A program made the position numbers and the translations under genes. From JASEHD01 sp964471945 (GTDB taxonomy: Bacteria > Bacteroidota > Ignavibacteria > UBA10030 > SZUA-254), in NCBI GenBank assembly GCA_964471945.1, contig CAYYIJ010000048.1, positions 1-18,165 on the forward strand: 18,165 bases of DNA, in the 5' to 3' direction. The notes below the pieces were generated by a model. The model was given only the letters and a program-made list of their open reading frames with translations, searched no databases and had not been told where the DNA came from. This document shows positions 15,601 to 18,165 of this stretch, one piece after another; within the stretch, counting starts at the first letter, position 1, and every line of letters begins with the position of its first letter.

Positions 15601-15891
15601 ATGAATCGAGCTGAGGTCAATCGATATCAACGATTCGTTACATTTAATCATTTACCGAAGTATGCAACTATTCGGATTTTTAATATCGCAGGCATCCTCG
15701 TCCGGACAATTAAAAAAGATGATGAGACACAATTTACAACATGGGACTTAAATAATTATAATGGACTCCCAGTAGCAAGCGGCTTATACATTGCTCATCT
15801 TGAGTTAAGACACTTGAATGGTCAGAGCTTGGGCGATAAAATTTTGAAACTGATGATTGTTCCAGAAGATCAATCGCCTGGGAATCAATAA
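12676..15891 (+). CDS. Large secreted protein with divergent T9SS C-terminal domain
   Basis: A 1071-residue protein of a type recurrent in Ignavibacteria-like genomes next to PorV-like genes; no enzymatic family is recognised. The only plausible start is GTG at 12676. The signal peptide is strongly hydrophobic (FYIFSFLFSLQIFF) but lacks basic residues at its head. Residues 45-110 (SMWATYDG, then FPRGR, AGGLLWGG) and the GDTQEVVIGLIAGIG stretch near residue 455 recall large Ignavibacteria surface proteins. Residues 501-620 look like a fibronectin type III domain (KIILDW, then YYFAVTATAYN). The C-terminus (966-1062) has V-F-P-N-P-Y-Y-G instead of YPNPFNP, then RIFNIAGILVRTI and GLPVASGLYIAHLE, as in sorting domains, and ends with a nine-residue polar tail rather than a terminal Lys. 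The stop overlaps the start of the PorV-like gene by one base (TAATG), implying translational coupling. Confidence 0.83.
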   Translation: MFYIFSFLFSLQIFFPFTVIGGDDGKKESAESSVLISKTKTTLLNINNVSMWATYDGILERETIENMAGVTFPRGRAIIVNAGGLLWGGLVRDGSSQVLRVGGQSYVSGTVPGSIIRPGVVENPENPDVRIYRVRRDWSTSDLKADASEFFKIPLIDVKNEHVRTLRDLYQKDWIEWPWQKGAPYYERNGIPGYQPDAKGILDSLSDEPGLGKADQVIWFVANDLNSSATRSLYGSLPIGLEMQVTCWAYKHIEELQNVIFQRYRIIYKGSGTTPSTARIDSMYFAKWVDPDIGNYSNDFVGCDVERGMGYAYNAEMTDVDFTKHKMVPAVVGYDFLQGPRNPKIGATARWGMTTIDDYENLPLTSFTYFNSSSRQTDHNIGNYSSTRSWWNLYRGYRAEPLNPPVCFVDPVTDRCTSFELNGDPHNFSGWVDGISDPADDRRFAIISGPCTIAFGDTQEVVIGLIAGIGNDNRDGINVIKNIDDAAQDAFNLNFDFPDKVPAPNVRIVELDNKIILDWESDTAQIRKIESYNSKGYKFETYKIYQLPSPSASKTDGIIYTPFDRTQPRYLELTADKFRNRTLVNGQKYYFAVTATAYNPEPTVTKKRIESALNIYQAVPHSPNPGTIYPYSADSKISEVWDNVGFNNAEVRINYYDISKSDGNIHKILFHRNSDPIVDFHEKPKWSLIDSTKNDTLLNRLPVDISPQRVITKGFTIQVMMPFHGLRTVTQALYNYQPTRELVFNQPNSAGNFMVLGPGSSILDTLKGQRHDDYDIELTFTGDSSWTFFMGSLAPTSRFVRVPFQAWEVKVIGNDTIRRQLYTTVTDCGNDSVWRPVDILNRTYNGKPVKTFYPLAVIVDSTRMWVHDVGQSYYIGGTYHDDVPWRMDYLYHRIFLFLGGFYYSNKVSISRVYIADIDDDGIAAPPGTTIRFEHHKEIRNRDEKLFISSPVITDDLNAAREEIKKVNVFPNPYYGMNRAEVNRYQRFVTFNHLPKYATIRIFNIAGILVRTIKKDDETQFTTWDLNNYNGLPVASGLYIAHLELRHLNGQSLGDKILKLMIVPEDQSPGNQ

Positions 15892-16916
15892 TGTTTAATA
15901 GATTTATTAAAATATATTTTATCGCGTTATTATTTTTCGTTGATTTCGCTCTCGCTGGCAGAGGGGATAAAGCTGGTACAGCGGCGGCTTCTCAGCTTTT
16001 AATTCCGATTGGTGCCCGCTCTATTGCGATGGGAGGATCGACTTTAGCTACTATTACCGGTATAGAAGCGATGTATTGGAATCCAGCAGGGCTTGCACGT
16101 TCACTACATAGTTTCAACTCGATGTTTTCGCATATGAGTTATCTCGCTAACATCAATGTTGATTATCTCGCAGTTAGCACTACATTATCGACTATCGGAC
16201 ATATTGGCTTCTCTATTAAATCTCTGGGAATCGGAGATATTAATGTTACGAGTGAAGATTATCCTGACGGCACAGGAGAGGTTACATCACCGGCGTTTTA
16301 TACTTTCGGTGCAACATTTTCTCGCGGGATTTCAGATCGAATCGCTGTTGGAGTTACTGCTCAATATGTTTATGAAAAGATGGCTGAAGTTTCTGCATCC
16401 GCTTTCTCATTTAATGCAGGTGTACAATATACCGGTATCGGAGGGATAGATGGACTTAGTGTTGGCGCTGCAGTTAAAAATTTAGGTGGTAAATTAAAAT
16501 ACGATGGGAATGGTTTACTCCGTGAAGCGAGGATTACTGACAGTGAAAGAAAAAATTCTATCGTGAAGATAGAATCTGAAGCATATGATCTTCCATCAAC
16601 CATCGAAGTCGGTTTGGGTTATAACAAAAAATTATTTGGAAATAGCTGTATAACATTGACATCGGTATTTCAAAACAATAATTATTCCGATGATGAATAT
16701 AAATTTGGTATCGAGTATTTAAATGAATTCATATATATTCGAAGTGGGATCTCCATAACTGCAAAATCAGAAAGTGCAGAGAATATCTTCGGACCGACTA
16801 TCGGATTCGGGCTCCATAATATCATAAATGACATAAAGATATCCTTTGATTATGCATACAGATTTGTGCAATATTTCAATGGAAATCACGTTTTTTGTAT
16901 CTTTCTTGAAATTTAA
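15891..16916 (+). CDS. PorV/PorQ-family outer-membrane protein
   Basis: A 341-residue outer-membrane beta-barrel of the PorV/PorQ (FadL-like) family. PorV in Porphyromonas and Flavobacterium binds the C-terminal domain of T9SS cargo as it leaves the translocon and carries it to the attachment complex. The signal peptide ends near FALA-G (residue 22). The family signature follows: A-A-S-Q-L-L-I-P-I-G-A-R-S-I-A-M-G-G (33-50), then A-M-Y-W-N-P-A-G-L-A-R (59-69) and F-S-H-M-S-Y. DYPDGTGE (118-125), SRGISDRIAVG and repeated amphipathic strands run to the aromatic end (HVFCIFLEI). The start codon overlaps the stop of the preceding cargo gene, with no separate ribosome binding site, so expression is coupled. 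It could be a dedicated partner of the upstream cargo rather than the housekeeping PorV; the sequence alone cannot decide, so no symbol is given. Confidence 0.88.
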   Translation: MFNRFIKIYFIALLFFVDFALAGRGDKAGTAAASQLLIPIGARSIAMGGSTLATITGIEAMYWNPAGLARSLHSFNSMFSHMSYLANINVDYLAVSTTLSTIGHIGFSIKSLGIGDINVTSEDYPDGTGEVTSPAFYTFGATFSRGISDRIAVGVTAQYVYEKMAEVSASAFSFNAGVQYTGIGGIDGLSVGAAVKNLGGKLKYDGNGLLREARITDSERKNSIVKIESEAYDLPSTIEVGLGYNKKLFGNSCITLTSVFQNNNYSDDEYKFGIEYLNEFIYIRSGISITAKSESAENIFGPTIGFGLHNIINDIKISFDYAYRFVQYFNGNHVFCIFLEI

Positions 16917-17013
16917 TGAAACTATTGAAAATTCACTATTTTTTTAAGAATATTCGCAAGATTCCCTAAAAAAATAAAAAAATAAAAAAAATAGATTTTT
17001 TTAAAAAAAACAC

Positions 17014-17042
17014 TTGACAATATTAAAGAAAAGGGGTATATT
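17014..17042 (+). promoter_or_regulatory. Sigma70-like promoter of the last gene
   Basis: TTGACA (17014-17019), 17-base spacer, TATATT (17037-17042). It is preceded by A-rich tracts (16968-17010), including three consecutive A7-8-T blocks, which suit an UP-like element. The -35 box sits in AAAACACTTGACA, identical to the promoter at 2803-2831. The leader is about 105 bases; AAAGAT/ATCTTT (17056-17061/17068-17073) followed by Ts is a weak hairpin. No terminator for the upstream gene was recognised in 16917-17013. Confidence 0.6.
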
Positions 17043-17153
17043 CAAATAGACCCTCAAAGATGTTTTTATCTTTTTTAAGTCAATAAATTTAATTTATAAC
17101 CTAAACATAATTAACAATTCAATATTTAACTGATTACATAAGGAGACATACTT

Positions 17154-18017
17154 ATGCGGATTTTGTCATTGTTTCTATCGATATTACTTGTGAGTGGATT
17201 ATCATTCGCTCAACAACGATATCTCGTTTCGCCAAATCAAGAAGTCATACCTATTACAAAGTATGATAATGCTTCTGATTTAATCAAGAAACGACAAAGC
17301 CAATCACTCTCTAAGAAAGCTCCTGGAGATTGTGGCACAACTTTTCTTTTCGGATACGACAGAGATCGATATCCATCGGATTCTCGTTTTGGTGCATATC
17401 ACAAAGATGTGATGGCACAATGGTATATTGCCAAAGCATCGGGTGAGATTGATACCGTTTTTTGGTGGGACCTTGCAGGTGAAAATGGTGCAAAGGATTC
17501 ATTAATATTATTACGTATTCTTGAATCGAAATTAGGGCCCGATTATGGACCTGGTGTGGGTATACACTCATCATACGCTCCATGTCAAAGCTGGGGATAC
17601 TGGTACAACACTAATGACGCAGATCAAGGAGTAGCGGCATTTCCAGAAGATGCAACGGATACAACATGGCAATCTACTATTAAAGCCGGTGCGCCGCCAA
17701 CAAGACCTCCATGGGGTGACGAATTATGGGGATTCGGTGGTTATGGAAAAATTCATCGTCAAGGATTGAATTTTGTTGCTCCTAGAGCTGAAACCAACAT
17801 ACCATTACACGTAACAGTTGGTCAAAGATTTGTCATATCATTTATAGTGAATTCGGAAAATAAACATATCCATAACGATGTTGCAACAAGATGGGCGGCA
17901 TGGGGTAGTGATGGACCAGTAGCATCAACAGATGAAGATTGGCCCGCCCGTAACTGGAAATTTTATGAACACGATTCAGGTCCATTTCCACAATGTGCAG
18001 GTACTCCAGTTCATTAA
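17154..18017 (+). pseudogene. Secreted protein gene interrupted by an in-frame stop
   Basis: AGGAG (17141-17145), eight bases before the ATG, sets the start. The 287 residues before the stop begin with a clear signal peptide (MRILSLFLSILLVSGLSFAQ, cleavage near residue 19-20). A domain I cannot name follows: G-D-C-G at 59-62, an FGYDRDRYPSDSRFGAYHKD stretch at 67-86, several Trp-rich strands, then VGQRFVISFIVNSEN near 224-238. These look like a beta-sandwich extracellular domain, as in T9SS cargo of this group. No sorting domain is reached. The frame ends at TAA 18015-18017, but the same frame stays open for all 49 following codons with similar composition. The gene therefore looks broken by a single nonsense change (CAA, AAA or GAA to TAA), or the base call is wrong. 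Secretion is well supported; function is unknown. Confidence 0.7.
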
Positions 18018-18165
18018 GTAAAGAAGGGATGGGTAGCTCGTGGACCATTAGGAACAGGATCAGATCAGAGCTGGACAGCGGCTTATAATTTTTGGTATAC
18101 AATGATTGTAACAACAAACGTTCCTCCAACGATTGAGCCAAAAGAAGAAGGAGATGCATATACAA
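18018..18165 (+). pseudogene. Same-frame continuation of the interrupted secreted protein
   Basis: Directly after the TAA, 49 sense codons run to the window edge in the frame of 17154. They begin VKKGWVARGPLG and include WTAAYNFWYTMIV and VPPTIEP. A change into a Pro-Pro linker after a Trp/Tyr-rich strand is typical of domain boundaries in large extracellular proteins. There is no ribosome binding site or start codon at the head of this stretch; the only Met is internal. It is therefore best read as the distal part of the same gene, continuing beyond the window, where a sorting domain would be expected. Confidence 0.6.

Noticed and set aside
17056..17079. AAAGAT/ATCTTT hairpin with T run in the leader of the last gene as an attenuator
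   Set aside because: The stem is only six A/T-rich pairs in an extremely A/T-rich leader, so it is expected by chance; noted in the promoter entry only.
18015..18017. TAA as a reassigned sense codon
   Set aside because: The other genes here use TAA as a normal stop (for example 8590-8592, 12656-12658 and 15889-15891), so a genome-wide code change is not supported; a local nonsense change is simpler.

Overview
The window is an AT-rich bacterial chromosome segment. It most likely comes from the Ignavibacteria/Chlorobiota-Bacteroidota (FCB) branch. The main evidence is three proteins ending in canonical type IX secretion system (T9SS) sorting domains (YPNPFNP start, KK/RK-x-[LM]-x-x-K end), a fourth with a divergent PNPYYG version, and a PorV/PorQ-family outer-membrane protein encoded directly behind that fourth gene. 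Lineage assignment is an inference from these families, not a measured match.

Left part (1-3126): a minus-strand GT39-type membrane glycosyltransferase (112-1632) lies between two nearly identical 124-bp direct repeats (122/124 identical). Each repeat has terminal inverted repeats and two internal hairpins, so they look like a MITE. The gene's last codons and stop lie inside one copy. Downstream is about 1.26 kb with no credible gene, dense in structure: three tandem 89-bp units each with two large hairpins, a diverged 58-bp repeat on either side of the array, and several further hairpins. Many of these hairpins share one architecture (GTCA, stem, short loop, stem, TCT) with different but self-complementary stems. 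A sigma70-like promoter and a long leader with a terminator-like hairpin then precede the first large gene.

Middle (3127-16916): five plus-strand genes for the secreted/cell-surface layer. They are a 1821-aa multidomain T9SS cargo (beta-helix, jelly-roll-like region, five SdrD B-like repeats, unknown domain, sorting domain); a 307-aa cargo; a 965-aa fibronectin-III cargo; a 1071-aa cargo with a divergent C-terminal domain; and the PorV/PorQ-family protein. The last three form a tight cluster (17-nt gap, then a 1-nt TAATG overlap) and are probably one operon. The 307-aa and 965-aa proteins share an apparently undescribed ~160-residue module, present three times in total.

Right end (16917-18165): a second promoter closely resembling the first drives another signal-peptide protein. 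Its frame is broken by one TAA at 18015-18017 and then stays open, in the same frame, to the window edge.

Working model (inference): the genes encode large envelope or extracellular proteins exported by Sec and then by the T9SS, with the local PorV-like protein serving its neighbours. The core T9SS translocon genes are not in the window.
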